Shown one piece after another: positions 8,727 through 17,772 of a stretch of 64,000 nt of DNA. The position numbers were made by a program, and so were the translations under genes. This DNA comes from Pseudoroseomonas cervicalis (GTDB lineage Bacteria; Pseudomonadota; Alphaproteobacteria; Acetobacterales; Acetobacteraceae), in the NCBI RefSeq assembly GCF_030818485.1, contig NZ_JAUTAJ010000002.1:310001-374000 (forward strand). The letters are read 5' to 3'. Under the pieces are notes generated by a model. The model was not told the DNA's origin. It saw nothing but the letters and a program-made list of their open reading frames with translations, and searched no databases. Numbering within the stretch: position 1 is the stretch's first letter; each line of letters starts with the position of its first letter.

Positions 8727-10389
8727 GATCGAACCCGAGATCGTCGAGGCGCAGCCGCGGCGCCGCCATTTCTCCTGGATCTGGCTGATCCCGCTGGCCG
8801 CCGCCGCCATCGCGATCTATCTCGGCTACAGCACCTACAACACGCGCGGGCCGCTGGTGACCATCCGCTTCGCCAGCGCCGACGGGCTCTCCGCCGGGCA
8901 GACCCAGGTGCGCTACAAATCCGTCACCGTCGGCACGGTGGAGGCGATCCGCCTGACCGGGGAGCTGGACGGGGTCGATGTCTCGGTGCGCATGACCCGC
9001 GACATCGCCGACCGGCTGACCGAGCCGGCGCGCTTCTGGGTGGTGCGGCCGCGGCTCTCGGCCGGCAATCTCTCCGGCATCGAGACCATCGTCTCCGGCG
9101 CCTATATCGAGTTCGACCCCGGCCCGCGCGAGGCCGAGCGGCGCGACGAGTTCCGCGGCCTGGACGACCCGCCCGGCGTGCGCGCCGGCGAGCCGGGGCG
9201 CGTGGTGACGCTGCGCGCGCCAAGGCTCGGCGCGCTCAGCCAGGGCTCGCCGGTGTTCTTCCGCGACGTGCCGGTGGGCGAGGTGCTGGCCTATGACCCG
9301 CCGGCGCTGGATGGGCCGACCAATCTGCGCATCTTCATCCGCGCCCCCTATGACGGCTATCTGCGCGGCGGCTCGCGCTTCTGGAACACCTCCGGCGCCA
9401 ATCTGAGCTTCGGCGGCGACGGGGTGAAGCTGGAGATCGAGAGCCTGCAGGCGGTGCTGGCCGGCGGCATCGCCTTCGACACCCCGCGCGAGGAGCATGA
9501 CAAGCCCGTCGCCCCGCCCGAGACCACCTATTTCCTGTTCGAGAGCGCCGAGGCGGCGCGCACCGCCACCTCGCCCGACCGGCTGGAATTCCTGGTCTAT
9601 CTGGAGGGCTCGGTGCGCGGCCTGTCGCCGGGCGCGCCGGTGGAGCTGCGCGGCATCCGCATCGGCAGCGTCACCCGCGTCGAGCTGGCCTATGACCGCG
9701 ACACCGAGCGTTTCCGCGTGCCGGTACGCATCGCCATCGAGCCCAGCCGCATCGCCTTCCCCGCCGGGCGGCCGCAGCTGGAGGTGATGGCGATGGCGCA
9801 GCACCTGGTCGACCAGGGCATGCGCTTCGTGCTGCGCAGCGGCAATCTGCTGACCGGGCAGAAGGTGCTCTCGGCCGAGATGGTGCCCGAGGCGCCGCCG
9901 GTGCGGCTGCATGTCGAGGGCGAGATGATCGTGCTGCCGAGCTCGGGCGGCGATGGCGACGACATCATGGCCGCGGTCAGCGCCGTCGCCGGCAAGCTGG
10001 AGCGCTTCCCGCTCGACGAGATCGGCCGCAACCTCAATGGCGCCCTGGCGGCGGTGAACGGTGTCGCCTCCAGCCCGGCGCTGCGGCAATCGCTGGAGAA
10101 CCTGGCCGGCGCGCTGGCCGGGGTGGAGGAGCTGGTGCGCAAGGCCGATGGCGGCCTGACGCCGCTGCTGCGCCGCCTGCCCGAGATCGCCAACAATCTC
10201 GACCAGACGGTGCGCAGCGCGCGCAGCGCCATCGCCTCGATCGAGCGCGGCTATGGCGGGGATTCGCAGGTGAACCGGCAGATCGACCGCACGCTGCAGC
10301 AGCTTTCCGACACCGCGCGTTCGGTGCGGCTGCTGGCCGATTTCCTGGAGCGCCACCCCGAGGCGCTGATCCGCGGCCGCCGCGAATGA
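8719..10389 (+). CDS. pqiB: Intermembrane transport protein PqiB (MCE/MlaD repeats)
   Basis: The 556-residue protein has one N-terminal membrane anchor (FSWIWLIPLAAAAIAIYLGYS, about residues 15-35) and then tandem MCE/MlaD domains, visible from repeated GLSAGQTQVRYKSVTVGTV, GALSQGSPVFFRDVPVGEV and GLSPGAPVELRGIRIGSVT segments near residues 55, 175 and 305. The tail is helical (LRQSLENLAGALAGVEELV). The three such repeats and the length fit E. coli PqiB, whose repeats stack into a tube spanning the periplasm. The ATG at 8719 overlaps the end of pqiA, and the stop overlaps the pqiC start (ATGA), so the three genes are one translationally coupled operon. Confidence 0.94.
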   Translation: MPEIEPEIVEAQPRRRHFSWIWLIPLAAAAIAIYLGYSTYNTRGPLVTIRFASADGLSAGQTQVRYKSVTVGTVEAIRLTGELDGVDVSVRMTRDIADRLTEPARFWVVRPRLSAGNLSGIETIVSGAYIEFDPGPREAERRDEFRGLDDPPGVRAGEPGRVVTLRAPRLGALSQGSPVFFRDVPVGEVLAYDPPALDGPTNLRIFIRAPYDGYLRGGSRFWNTSGANLSFGGDGVKLEIESLQAVLAGGIAFDTPREEHDKPVAPPETTYFLFESAEAARTATSPDRLEFLVYLEGSVRGLSPGAPVELRGIRIGSVTRVELAYDRDTERFRVPVRIAIEPSRIAFPAGRPQLEVMAMAQHLVDQGMRFVLRSGNLLTGQKVLSAEMVPEAPPVRLHVEGEMIVLPSSGGDGDDIMAAVSAVAGKLERFPLDEIGRNLNGALAAVNGVASSPALRQSLENLAGALAGVEELVRKADGGLTPLLRRLPEIANNLDQTVRSARSAIASIERGYGGDSQVNRQIDRTLQQLSDTARSVRLLADFLERHPEALIRGRRE

Positions 10390-10991
10390 GCATGGGAGAC
10401 CGCATGACCGCCCCGCACCCCGCTTTCTCCCGCCGCCGCCTCGGCCTGCTGGCACTGCTGCCGCTGGCCGCCTGCGCCTCGCCCGAGCCGCGCTATTACC
10501 GGCTGACCGCCCGGCCCGGCCCGGCACAGGGCGGCGCGGCGCCGCTGATCGAGCTGCGCCGCATCGGCCTGGCCCGCTATCTCGACCGCTCGGAGATCAC
10601 CCGCGGCGGCGGCGGCGCGCGGGTGGCGCTGGTCTCCGGCGCGCGCTGGGCCGAGCCGCTGGGCGAGATGGTGACCCGCATCACCGCCGAGAATCTGCGC
10701 CAGCGCCTGCCGGGCAGCGGCATCCTGGCCGAGGGCAGCGCGCTGACCGCCGTGCCCGAGGCCCAGGCCGAGGCCGAGATCGCCCGGTTCGAGGAGGATG
10801 CCGAAGGCCGCGTGGTGATCGAGGCGCAGCTGGCGGCGCGCCGGCTCGGCGGCAATGCCAGGCCGGTGCTGCGCAGCCTGCGCGAGACGGTGCCGCTGGC
10901 CGGCAGCGACACGGATGCGCTGGCGATGGCGATGAGCCAGGCGCTCGCCCTGCTGGCCGATGCGCTGGCCGAGCTGCTCCGCCGCGCCTGA
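10386..10991 (+). CDS. pqiC: PqiC / ABC-type transport auxiliary lipoprotein
   Basis: A 201-residue outer-membrane lipoprotein of the DUF330/PqiC family. A basic start (SRRRLG) and hydrophobic core end in the lipobox LAAC-A, so the mature protein begins at the lipid-modified cysteine and continues SPEPRYYRLT, the usual family opening. Later segments LIELRRIGLARYLDRSEI and RWAEPLGEMVTRITAENL are also typical. The ATG at 10386 overlaps the pqiB stop; a second ATG at 10404 has a better GGGAGA site and may be the real start, giving the same mature lipoprotein. It is expected to dock the PqiB tube to the outer membrane. Confidence 0.92.
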   Translation: MSMGDRMTAPHPAFSRRRLGLLALLPLAACASPEPRYYRLTARPGPAQGGAAPLIELRRIGLARYLDRSEITRGGGGARVALVSGARWAEPLGEMVTRITAENLRQRLPGSGILAEGSALTAVPEAQAEAEIARFEEDAEGRVVIEAQLAARRLGGNARPVLRSLRETVPLAGSDTDALAMAMSQALALLADALAELLRRA

Positions 10992-11002
10992 TTTTTTCAG
11001 TT

Positions 11003-11078
11003 CCGCGCTCCGTTGTCGCGCGGGGCGTTTTTCAGTTTCGGCGCGGCGATCCCCTCGATCGCCGCGCCGCTCTTCTTT
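11003..11078 (+). terminator. Tandem terminators after pqiABC
   Basis: Two hairpins follow the pqiC stop. The first pairs CCGCGC (11003-11008) with GCGCGG (11018-11023) and is followed by GGCGTTTTT. The second is a perfect 12-bp stem, 11040-11051 with 11057-11068, five-base loop CCCTC, followed by GCTCTTCTTT. Both have the order stem then T-rich tract on the plus strand, so they should end the pqi transcript before the convergent peptidase gene. Confidence 0.75.
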
Positions 11079-11093
11079 CAGTCGCCGCGCGTT

Positions 11094-12500
11094 TCAGTGG
11101 CCGCGCCGGGGCAGGCCCGCCGCGCCGGGCTCGCCCAGATCCCAGAACAGGCCGGCCATCATCGCCAGCGCCTCGCGCGCGACCGGCACCAGCAGATGCT
11201 CATCCGGCGCGTGCTGGCCGCAGGCGGCGTAGGAATGCGGCAGCCACAGCGTCGGCAGGCCCAGCGTGTCGGCGAAGACATGGTTGGGCAGCGAGCCGCC
11301 GATATTCGGCAGCAGCGTCGGCGCCCGGCCGAGGCTTTCCTGCATCGAGCCCAGCGCCCAGCGCACCCAGGGCGAATCCGGGTCCAGCCGGGTCGCCGGT
11401 GCCACCTCCTCCCGGTTGGCGTCCAGCGCCACATCGGCGAAGCCGGCCTCGTCCAGCCTGGCGCGCACCGCCGGCAGCAATCCTTCCGTGTCGGTGCCCT
11501 TCACATAGCGCAGCTGCAGCACCGCGCTGGCCGAGGGCGGCACGGCATTGACCGGCGCCGCCGGGTCGGCCGCGCCCATCGCCAGCACCTCCAGCGTGTT
11601 CCAGCCATAGAGGCGCTCGGCCATGCTCAGCCCCTCGGCGCCCCAATCCGGGTCGACCGCCGGGTCGTCCGCCCCGCCGCCGACCGGCAGGCCCTGGAGC
11701 GCCGCGCGCACCGCGGGCGGGATGGGCGGCGGCAGCAGGCCGGGCACGCGCAGCCGGCCGCGCCCATCGACCAGCGCGGCCACCGCATTGGCGATGATGG
11801 TCGCCGGGTTGCGGATGACGCCGCCCCAATTGCCGGAATGATAGCCGCGCGCCCGCGCCTCGACGCTGAGCCGGATGGTGAAGGCGCCGCGCGAGCCCAG
11901 GAACAGCGTCGGCCGGTCCGCCGCCAGGCGCGGCCCGTCGGAGGCCAGCAGCACATCGGCGGCGAGCCGCTCGCGATGGGCCGCGCAGAATTCCAGCAGG
12001 CCGGGGGAGCCGATCTCCTCCCCCATCTCCAGCAGCAGCACGGCGTTGAAGCCGAGCCGGCCGCCGCGCGCCGCGATCACCTGGCGCAGCGCCTCCAGGT
12101 TCAGCGTGTACTGGCCCTTGTTGTCGGCGCTGCCGCGGCCATACCAGCGCGGACCGGCCTCCTCCAGCCGCCAGGGGTCGCGGCCTTCCTGCCAGCGCCC
12201 CTGCATGCCGCGCACCACATCGCCATGGCCATAGAGCAGGGCGGTGGGCAGGTCCGCCCCCTCCTGCCGCCGCGCCACCAGGAAGGGCGCGGCGCCCAGC
12301 GGATTGTCCAGCACCTCCACCGCGAAGCCCATGGCCTCCAGGTCGGGGCGCATCTCCTCCTCGAGATAGTCGCGCAGCAGGGGGGCGCGGGCGGGCTCCT
12401 GGCTCTCGGTCGGCCAGGCGACGCGGCGGGCGAGCACGCGCCACAGCGTCCCGTCCTGCAGCAGCGCCTCGGCGGCGGCGATGGCGGCCTCGCGGCTCAT
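11094..12500 (-). CDS. M20-family metallopeptidase
   Basis: A 468-residue zinc hydrolase of the M20 (ArgE/DapE/carnosinase-like) family. The catalytic domain shows LLYGHGDVV with the first metal-binding His and Asp, GRGSADNKGQY with the bridging Asp, and LLLEMGEEIGSPG with the general-base Glu pair. A dimerisation domain follows (FLGSRGAFTIRLSVEARARGYHSGNWGG), and a C-terminal PNIGGSLPNHVFAD...PHSYAACGQHAPDEH region supplies the last metal ligand. Length and order match dipeptidase-like M20 enzymes. There is no signal peptide, so it acts on peptides or acylated amino acids in the cytosol. Exact substrate unknown. Confidence 0.92.
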   Translation of the reverse strand: MSREAAIAAAEALLQDGTLWRVLARRVAWPTESQEPARAPLLRDYLEEEMRPDLEAMGFAVEVLDNPLGAAPFLVARRQEGADLPTALLYGHGDVVRGMQGRWQEGRDPWRLEEAGPRWYGRGSADNKGQYTLNLEALRQVIAARGGRLGFNAVLLLEMGEEIGSPGLLEFCAAHRERLAADVLLASDGPRLAADRPTLFLGSRGAFTIRLSVEARARGYHSGNWGGVIRNPATIIANAVAALVDGRGRLRVPGLLPPPIPPAVRAALQGLPVGGGADDPAVDPDWGAEGLSMAERLYGWNTLEVLAMGAADPAAPVNAVPPSASAVLQLRYVKGTDTEGLLPAVRARLDEAGFADVALDANREEVAPATRLDPDSPWVRWALGSMQESLGRAPTLLPNIGGSLPNHVFADTLGLPTLWLPHSYAACGQHAPDEHLLVPVAREALAMMAGLFWDLGEPGAAGLPRRGH

Positions 12501-12585
12501 GGCGGTGTCCTTCTCCCGGCCGGCGGCCAGGAGCGGCGCGGCATCCGCCTCCCTTTGCCGCCTCGGCCCGTCCCGGGCAAGCCGC

Positions 12586-13485
12586 CTAGCGCAGCGGCTG
12601 CGCGGCCGGGCGCGGCGCCGGCGCGCGCCAGAAGATCACCACATTGCCGAGCAGCGTCAGCGCCAGGCCGAGCAGCCCCGCCGCATCCCAGCGATAGCCC
12701 TCGAACAGGGTGGAGAGCGACAGGGCGACCACCGGGAACAGCACGGTGGTGTAGGCGGCGCGGGAGGAGCCGATGCGCGAGACCAGCATCAGATAGGTGG
12801 TGAAGCCGACCACCGAGCCGACCAGCGACAGGTAGAGCAGCGCCGCCAGGTAGCGCCCATCCGGCGGGGCGGCGTGCGGCGTGCCGCTCAGCCCGATCAG
12901 CGCCAGCAGCAGCAGCGCGCCATAGGCCATGCCCCAGGCATTGGCGGTGAGCGGCGAGATGCCGGCGGCGCTGTTGCGGCGGGAGGCCATGTTGCCCAGC
13001 GAGAAGAACAGCGTGCCCAGCGCCGCCAGCCCGGCCCCGGACAGCGTGCCGCCATCGAGATGGATCAGCGCGTCGCGCCCGAACAGCAGCAGCAGGCCGG
13101 AGACACCCAGCGCCGCCGCCAACAGGGTGCGCCCGGCGATGCGGTCGCCGAAGAAGATCCGCGCATTGACCGCGTTGTACAGCGTCGCCAGCGAGAAGAT
13201 CACCGAGATCAGCCCCGAGGGCAGATAGGCGGCGGCGCTGTAGAAGCAGAGGAAGTTGCAGCTGAACAGGCAGAGCGCCTGGGCCAGGATGTAGGGCTGG
13301 TCGCGCCAGCCCGGCACCGGCAGCCGGCGCAGCGCCGCCAGCACCAGCAGCAGGATCAGCGCCGCGCTGCCGAAGCGGTAGAAGACCGAGACCAGCACCG
13401 GCACGCTGCCCACCTGCCAGGCGATGGCGATCCAGGTGCTGCCCCAGATCAGCACGGTGACGAGGAAAAGAAGCGCGTTCTGCAT
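12586..13485 (-). CDS. EamA/DMT-superfamily transporter
   Basis: The 299-residue inner-membrane protein has ten predicted helices in two EamA repeats. Typical signals are the first-helix VTVLIWGSTWIAIAWQVG, a YLPSGLISVIFSLATLYNA segment at the end of the first repeat, and GSVVGFTTYLMLVSRIGSSRAAYTTVLFPVVAL in the second. Members export amino acids, metabolites or nucleotides. It is divergent from the AraC-type gene starting at 13605, separated by about 120 bases, which suggests that this regulator controls it. The substrate is unknown. Confidence 0.92.
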   Translation of the reverse strand: MQNALLFLVTVLIWGSTWIAIAWQVGSVPVLVSVFYRFGSAALILLLVLAALRRLPVPGWRDQPYILAQALCLFSCNFLCFYSAAAYLPSGLISVIFSLATLYNAVNARIFFGDRIAGRTLLAAALGVSGLLLLFGRDALIHLDGGTLSGAGLAALGTLFFSLGNMASRRNSAAGISPLTANAWGMAYGALLLLALIGLSGTPHAAPPDGRYLAALLYLSLVGSVVGFTTYLMLVSRIGSSRAAYTTVLFPVVALSLSTLFEGYRWDAAGLLGLALTLLGNVVIFWRAPAPRPAAQPLR

Positions 13486-13604
13486 CGGGCCGGCCTAGCG
13501 CGCCCGGCGCATGCCCGGCTTGCAGGATCTTGCGGCGGATGTCGCTTGCCGGCGGGCGGGGCGCGGCCGCATCCTGGCCGCCCGCCCCACCCCTCCGGCC
13601 CCCG

Positions 13605-14501
13605 ATGACCGCCACGCCCACCACCATCGCCGCGGCGCTCTCCGCCTCCCGCGCCCGCAGGCTGCACGGCATGGAGCTGGGCTTCGGCCGCGCCGCCGCG
13701 ATCTGGAGCAACAGCGAGGACCGCGTCGCCTATGAGCGGCCGCAGGGCCATACGCTCAGCCTCTACCTGCAGGGCGGCGAGGGCACGCGGCGGCTGGGGC
13801 GGCAGGCGGCGCAGGGCCATCCGGGCGCCATCTGCATCCTGCCGCAGGCGCAATCCTCGGAATGGGAGATCACCGCGCGCTTCGCCTTCGTGCATCTCTA
13901 CCTGCCCGATGCCGAGCTGCGCCGCAGCTTCGCCGAGATCTTCGACCGCGATGCGCGGCTGATGGCGCTGCCGGAGCTCGCCTTCGGCGACCTGCCGGGC
14001 CTGGCCGCGCCGCTGCGCCGCCTGGCCGCGGCGCTGTGCGGCCAGGATGCGCTGGCGGCGGAGGCAGCGATGCATGAGGCGATCGCCGCCGCGCTCTCCC
14101 CCGCCCTGGCCCCTGCCCTGCTCCCTGGCCTGCGCCCTTCCGCGCTGAAGGGCGGGCTGGCGCCGCATCTGCGGCGGCGCATCCTCGAGCGGATCGAGGC
14201 GGAGCTGGACACGCCGCTGCGGCTGGAGGCGCTGGCGGCGATGGCCGGGCTCAGCCCCTTCCATTTCCAGCGCGTCTTCCAGGCCAGCCAGGGCGTCTCG
14301 CCGCAGGGCTGGGTGCTGCGCCGGCGGCTGGAGCGGGCGCGGCGGCTGCTGGGCGGCGACACGCCCGTGGCCCGCATCGCCGCTTCCTGCGGCTTTTCCA
14401 GCCAGAGCCACCTGACGCGCGCCTTCCGCGCCGCCAGCGGCACCACGCCGGCGGCCTATCGCGCGGCGCTGCGGGGCGGCGGCGCCCCGCCGCCCCGCTA
14501 G
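13605..14501 (+). CDS. AraC-family transcriptional regulator
   Basis: This 298-residue regulator has an N-terminal ligand-sensing region of about 170 residues and a C-terminal AraC DNA-binding domain with two helix-turn-helix units: LRLEALAAMAGLSPFHFQRVFQASQG and TPVARIAASCGFSSQSHLTRAFRAASG. The ATG at 13605 was chosen because the residues before it are an Arg/Pro/Ala-rich run unlike the family. It is divergent from the EamA exporter, its most likely target. The stop codon lies against a large hairpin shared with the convergent ABC exporter. Confidence 0.9.
   Translation: MTATPTTIAAALSASRARRLHGMELGFGRAAAIWSNSEDRVAYERPQGHTLSLYLQGGEGTRRLGRQAAQGHPGAICILPQAQSSEWEITARFAFVHLYLPDAELRRSFAEIFDRDARLMALPELAFGDLPGLAAPLRRLAAALCGQDALAAEAAMHEAIAAALSPALAPALLPGLRPSALKGGLAPHLRRRILERIEAELDTPLRLEALAAMAGLSPFHFQRVFQASQGVSPQGWVLRRRLERARRLLGGDTPVARIAASCGFSSQSHLTRAFRAASGTTPAAYRAALRGGGAPPPR
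14471..14498. terminator. Large GC hairpin at the end of the AraC gene
   Basis: A perfect 12-bp stem (14471-14482 with 14487-14498, loop CGCC) ends one base before the TAG of the AraC gene and six bases before the tail of the convergent ABC exporter gene at 14508. No T run follows on either side, so intrinsic termination is uncertain; it may slow polymerase or protect mRNA ends. Confidence 0.4.
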
Positions 14502-14507
14502 CGCATC

Positions 14508-16313
14508 TCAGCCGCCGCCGATCAGCTCCATCGCCTGCCGCTCGAACAGCCGGCGATAGAGCCCGTCCGGGCGCTGCACCAGCGCCTCGTGCCGGCCTTC
14601 CTCGACGATGGCGCCGCGCTCGAAGACCAGGATGCGGTCCATGCTGCGCACCGTCGACAGGCGGTGGGCGATGACGATGGCGGTGCGCCCCTGCAGCAGC
14701 CGCGCCATGGCCTGCTGGATCAGCGCCTCGCTCTCCGAATCCAGTGCCGAGGTCGCCTCGTCCAGGATCAGGATCGGCGCATCGGCCAGGAAGGCGCGGG
14801 CCAGCGCCACGCGCTGCCGCTCGCCGCCCGAGAGCTTGACGCCGCGCTCCCCCACCAGCGTGGCATAACCCCGCGGCAGGCGCTGGATGAAATCATCCGC
14901 ATGGGCCAGCCGCGCGGCCTCGCGGATCTGCGCCAGCGAGGCGCCGGGGCGGGCATAGGCGATGTTCTCGGCCAGGCTGCGATGGAACAGCACCGGCTCC
15001 TGCGGCACGATGGCGATGCGCGCGCGCAGCGAGGCCTGGCTGGCCTGGCGCACATCCTGCCCGTCGATCTCCACCGCGCCCTCGGTCACGTCGTGCAGCC
15101 GCTGGATCAGCTTCACCAGCGTCGTCTTGCCCGAGCCCGAGGGGCCGACCAGCCCGACGCTCTCACCGGCGCGGATGGTCAGGGACAGGTCGCGATAGAG
15201 CGGCGTCGGATGGCCGCCATAGCGGAAGGTGACGTGGCGGAAGGCGATCTCGCCGCGCGGCACGGCGAGCGGGCGCGCATCGGCCGCATCCTCGATGCCG
15301 AGCGGCACGTCGTGCAGCGCCACCAGCTCCTCCATCTCGTTCACCGCGCGCTGCAGATTGCTGATGTGGTAGCCGACATCGCGCAGATAGCCCTGCACCA
15401 TGAAGAACATGGTCAGCACGGTGGCGAGGTCGCCGGCGCTCGCCGCCTCCACCCACCACAGCCACAGGGCGCAGCCGATGACGGCGATGCGCAGCAGCAG
15501 CAGGATCAGGATCTGCAGCGCCTCGGAGCGCAGGCCCCGGCCCCAGCTGCGCGCGGTGCGGCGGCGCCATTTCGCCAGGATCCAGTGCAGGCGCGCATCC
15601 TCGCGCGCCTCGGCGCCGAAGGCCTTGACCACCCCATTGGCGCCGACGGCATCCGCCATGGCGCCGCCCAGCCGCGTGTCCCAGGCATTGGACAGCCGCG
15701 CCGCCGGCGCCACCCAGCGCAGCGACAGGGTGGCGGTGAGCGCGATGTAGAGCACGCCGCCCAGCGCCACCAGCAGGCCGAGCAGCGGCCAGCGCCAGCC
15801 CAGCAGCAGCGTCGCGCCCAGCAGCACGGTGAGCGAGGGCAGCAGCGCCAGCAGCAGCGTGTCGTTCAGCAGGTCGATCGCCCAGGCGCCGCGGCCGATG
15901 CGCCGCACGGTGGAGCCGGCGAAGCTGTTGGCGTGCCAGTCGGCGGAGAAGCGCTGCACGCGGTGGAAGGCCTGCTGCGTCACATCCTGCATCAGCGCCA
16001 GCGTCAGGCGGATGATGCCGGCGATACCGAGGATGCGCAGCGCCATGGCGGCGAGGCCGAGCCCGGCCAGCGCCGCCAGCGCGGCCAGGGCCTCATGCAG
16101 CGCCGCCTCGCGCGGGCCGGTGGTGGCGCCGACGATGGCGTCGACCAGCTGGCCGGCGAAGACCGGCACCAGCACATCGGCCAGGGTGGCGGCGACGATG
16201 CCGAGCGCGGTCAGCCCGACCAGCGCGGGATGCCGCGCCCAGTGGCGCAGCAGGAAACCGAGCACGGCGCGGAAGGGCGAGGCCCCACGCCGCGTGTCAG
16301 GAAGCGAGGTCAC
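14508..16313 (-). CDS. ABC exporter, fused membrane and ATP-binding domains
   Basis: A 601-residue half-transporter that works as a dimer in the inner membrane. The first 320 residues hold about six helices of the type I exporter fold (LVGLTALGIVAATLADVLVPVFAG onward). The ATPase domain has Walker A GPSGSGKTT, Q-loop PQEPVLFHRSLAENI, signature LSGGERQ, Walker B ILILDEATSALD and switch IAHRLST. There is no N-terminal C39 peptidase domain, so it is not a bacteriocin-processing exporter. Translation appears to start at GTG 16313, with GGAG eight bases upstream. The substrate (drug, lipid or other) is not evident. Confidence 0.9.
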   Translation of the reverse strand: MTSLPDTRRGASPFRAVLGFLLRHWARHPALVGLTALGIVAATLADVLVPVFAGQLVDAIVGATTGPREAALHEALAALAALAGLGLAAMALRILGIAGIIRLTLALMQDVTQQAFHRVQRFSADWHANSFAGSTVRRIGRGAWAIDLLNDTLLLALLPSLTVLLGATLLLGWRWPLLGLLVALGGVLYIALTATLSLRWVAPAARLSNAWDTRLGGAMADAVGANGVVKAFGAEAREDARLHWILAKWRRRTARSWGRGLRSEALQILILLLLRIAVIGCALWLWWVEAASAGDLATVLTMFFMVQGYLRDVGYHISNLQRAVNEMEELVALHDVPLGIEDAADARPLAVPRGEIAFRHVTFRYGGHPTPLYRDLSLTIRAGESVGLVGPSGSGKTTLVKLIQRLHDVTEGAVEIDGQDVRQASQASLRARIAIVPQEPVLFHRSLAENIAYARPGASLAQIREAARLAHADDFIQRLPRGYATLVGERGVKLSGGERQRVALARAFLADAPILILDEATSALDSESEALIQQAMARLLQGRTAIVIAHRLSTVRSMDRILVFERGAIVEEGRHEALVQRPDGLYRRLFERQAMELIGGG

Positions 16314-16449
16314 GTCATGCTCCGCCCGGTTCGCGGGCGGCCTTCCGGGGAGCGGAGGCGCGTCAGGACGCGCGTCGACGCTCAGAGGGGAAACGAAAGG
16401 GAGGAAGTCTCGGCGATGCGGCCCGGGACAGGGCGCCAGGCGGATCGCG

Positions 16450-16536
16450 CTAGCGGCGCGGTCGTGGCGACGCGAAAGGCGTGTGCCAGGCGGGCGGCAT
16501 CATGGCCGGAACGGGGGCAGGCGCGACGTGTGACAT
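16450..16536 (-). CDS. Possible 28-residue leader ORF upstream of the ABC exporter
   Basis: The 331-base gap 16314-16644 holds no large gene. Within it, an ATG at 16536 is preceded at good distance by GGGAGG and opens a 28-codon frame rich in Pro, Ala, His and Arg (MSHVAPAPVPAMMPP at the start, SPRPRR at the end), closing at TAG 16450-16452. A strong ribosome site on so short a frame about 140 bases before the exporter suggests a leader peptide that might tune its expression. The frame could equally be chance. Confidence 0.3.
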   Translation of the reverse strand: MSHVAPAPVPAMMPPAWHTPFASPRPRR

Positions 16537-16644
16537 GCGGCCTCCCTTTGCTGGCCGTGGACGAGGCCGGGAAGATAGACAGGCGCCGGGCGGCGCGGCA
16601 AGCGACAAGATGACGCTCGCCACGCTGTGATGGGGCAGCGCGCC

Positions 16645-17718
16645 TCAGCCCGGCGGCGCGCCGCCCAGCGCCTCCGCCGCCAGGCGGCGCGTCAGCTCGC
16701 CCGCCGGCATCTCCCGCCCCAGCGGCGCCGCCTGCCCGGCCCAGAGGCTCATGAAATCGCCCGAGCCCTGCGGCTCGGTGTGGCCGCGCAGCGGCGCCAG
16801 CGCGCCGCCGGCGGTCGGGAAGGCCGGCGCCAGGGGCGAGATCGGCCCCATCTCGCGCATGATGCGGTTGACCAGGCCGCGCGCCGGGCGGCCGGTGAAG
16901 ATGTTGGTCAGCGCCGTCGCGCGGCCCTCCGCATCATGCAGGGCGGCGCGGTGCGGCGCCGGGATGCGCGCCTCCGGCGTGAACAGATAGGCGGTGCCGA
17001 GCTGCACGGCGGAGGCGCCGAGGGCCAGCGCCGCGCGGATGCCGCGCGCATCGCCGATGCCGCCCGCCGCGATCACCGGCAGGGACACCGCATCGACGAT
17101 CTGCGGCACCAGCGCCATGGTGCCGAGCTGCAGGCTCAGATCGTCGGAGAGAAAATGGCCGCGATGGCCGCCCGCCTCCAGCCCCATGGCGATGATGGCG
17201 TCGCAGCCGCGCTCGGCCAGCCAGCGCGCCTCGGCCACCGTGGTGGCGGAGGAGAGGATGCGCGCGCCGCTGCGCCGCACCCGCTCCAGCAGCGCGGGCT
17301 CGGGCAGGCCGAAATGGAAGCTGCAGATGGCGGGCCGGACCTCCTCGACCAGGGCGCAGAATTCGGCGTCGAAGGGCGCGCGGTTGCCGGAAGGCGGCGG
17401 CGCGCCATGCTCCAGGCCGAATTCCTGGTAATAGGGGCGCAGCGCCTGGTGCCAGGCGGCGGCACGCGCGGCGTCGGGCACCGGCGGGGTGTGGCAGAAG
17501 AAATTCAGGTTGAAGGGCCGGTCGGTGCCGGCGCGGATCCGCTGCACCGCCTCCCTCGCCTGCTGCGGCGTCGACAGCGCGCAGGGCAGCGAGCCCAGCC
17601 CGCCCGCCGCGCTGACCGCCAGCACCATCTCGGGCGTGGTGCTGCCGGCCATGGGGGCCTGGATGATCGGCAGCTCGATGCCGAACAGGTCCAGGATGCG
17701 GCGATCGGTCCAGCTCAT
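16645..17718 (-). CDS. NAD(P)H-dependent flavin oxidoreductase / nitronate monooxygenase family
   Basis: The 357-residue FMN enzyme matches the nitronate monooxygenase family: an N-terminal PIIQAPMAGSTTPEMV, AAGGLGSLPCAL, a central ICSFHFGLPEP, a GLEAGGHRGHF motif with the candidate catalytic histidine, and PVIAAGGIGDARG plus GASAVQLGTAYL phosphate-binding loops of the TIM barrel. The enzyme oxidises alkyl nitronates to carbonyl compounds and nitrite, although many homologues act as other flavin reductases. Its neighbour is the NO-detoxifying flavohaemoglobin, so nitrogen-stress chemistry may link the two. It lies 62 bases upstream of nothing else on its strand until the exporter. Confidence 0.9.
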   Translation of the reverse strand: MSWTDRRILDLFGIELPIIQAPMAGSTTPEMVLAVSAAGGLGSLPCALSTPQQAREAVQRIRAGTDRPFNLNFFCHTPPVPDAARAAAWHQALRPYYQEFGLEHGAPPPSGNRAPFDAEFCALVEEVRPAICSFHFGLPEPALLERVRRSGARILSSATTVAEARWLAERGCDAIIAMGLEAGGHRGHFLSDDLSLQLGTMALVPQIVDAVSLPVIAAGGIGDARGIRAALALGASAVQLGTAYLFTPEARIPAPHRAALHDAEGRATALTNIFTGRPARGLVNRIMREMGPISPLAPAFPTAGGALAPLRGHTEPQGSGDFMSLWAGQAAPLGREMPAGELTRRLAAEALGGAPPG

Positions 17719-17739
17719 GCGGAAATCCTTCCGAAGGGG

Positions 17740-17772
17740 CGGTCAGGCAGGCGGTCAGGCAGGCGGGTCAGG
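17740..17772. repeat. Short tandem repeat of a 12-bp unit
   Basis: Two and a half copies of a GGCGGTCAGGCA-like unit lie between the start of the nitronate monooxygenase gene and the end of hmp; the last copy contains the hmp stop codon. It is probably slippage-derived; no function is apparent. Confidence 0.45.

Noticed and set aside
14508..16313. The ABC exporter as a processing transporter for the small peptides at 59.5 kb
   Set aside because: It has no N-terminal C39 peptidase domain and is 43 kb away.
14589..16613. A 674-codon plus-strand frame over the ABC exporter
   Set aside because: The minus strand has all ABC motifs in order; this frame is a shadow.
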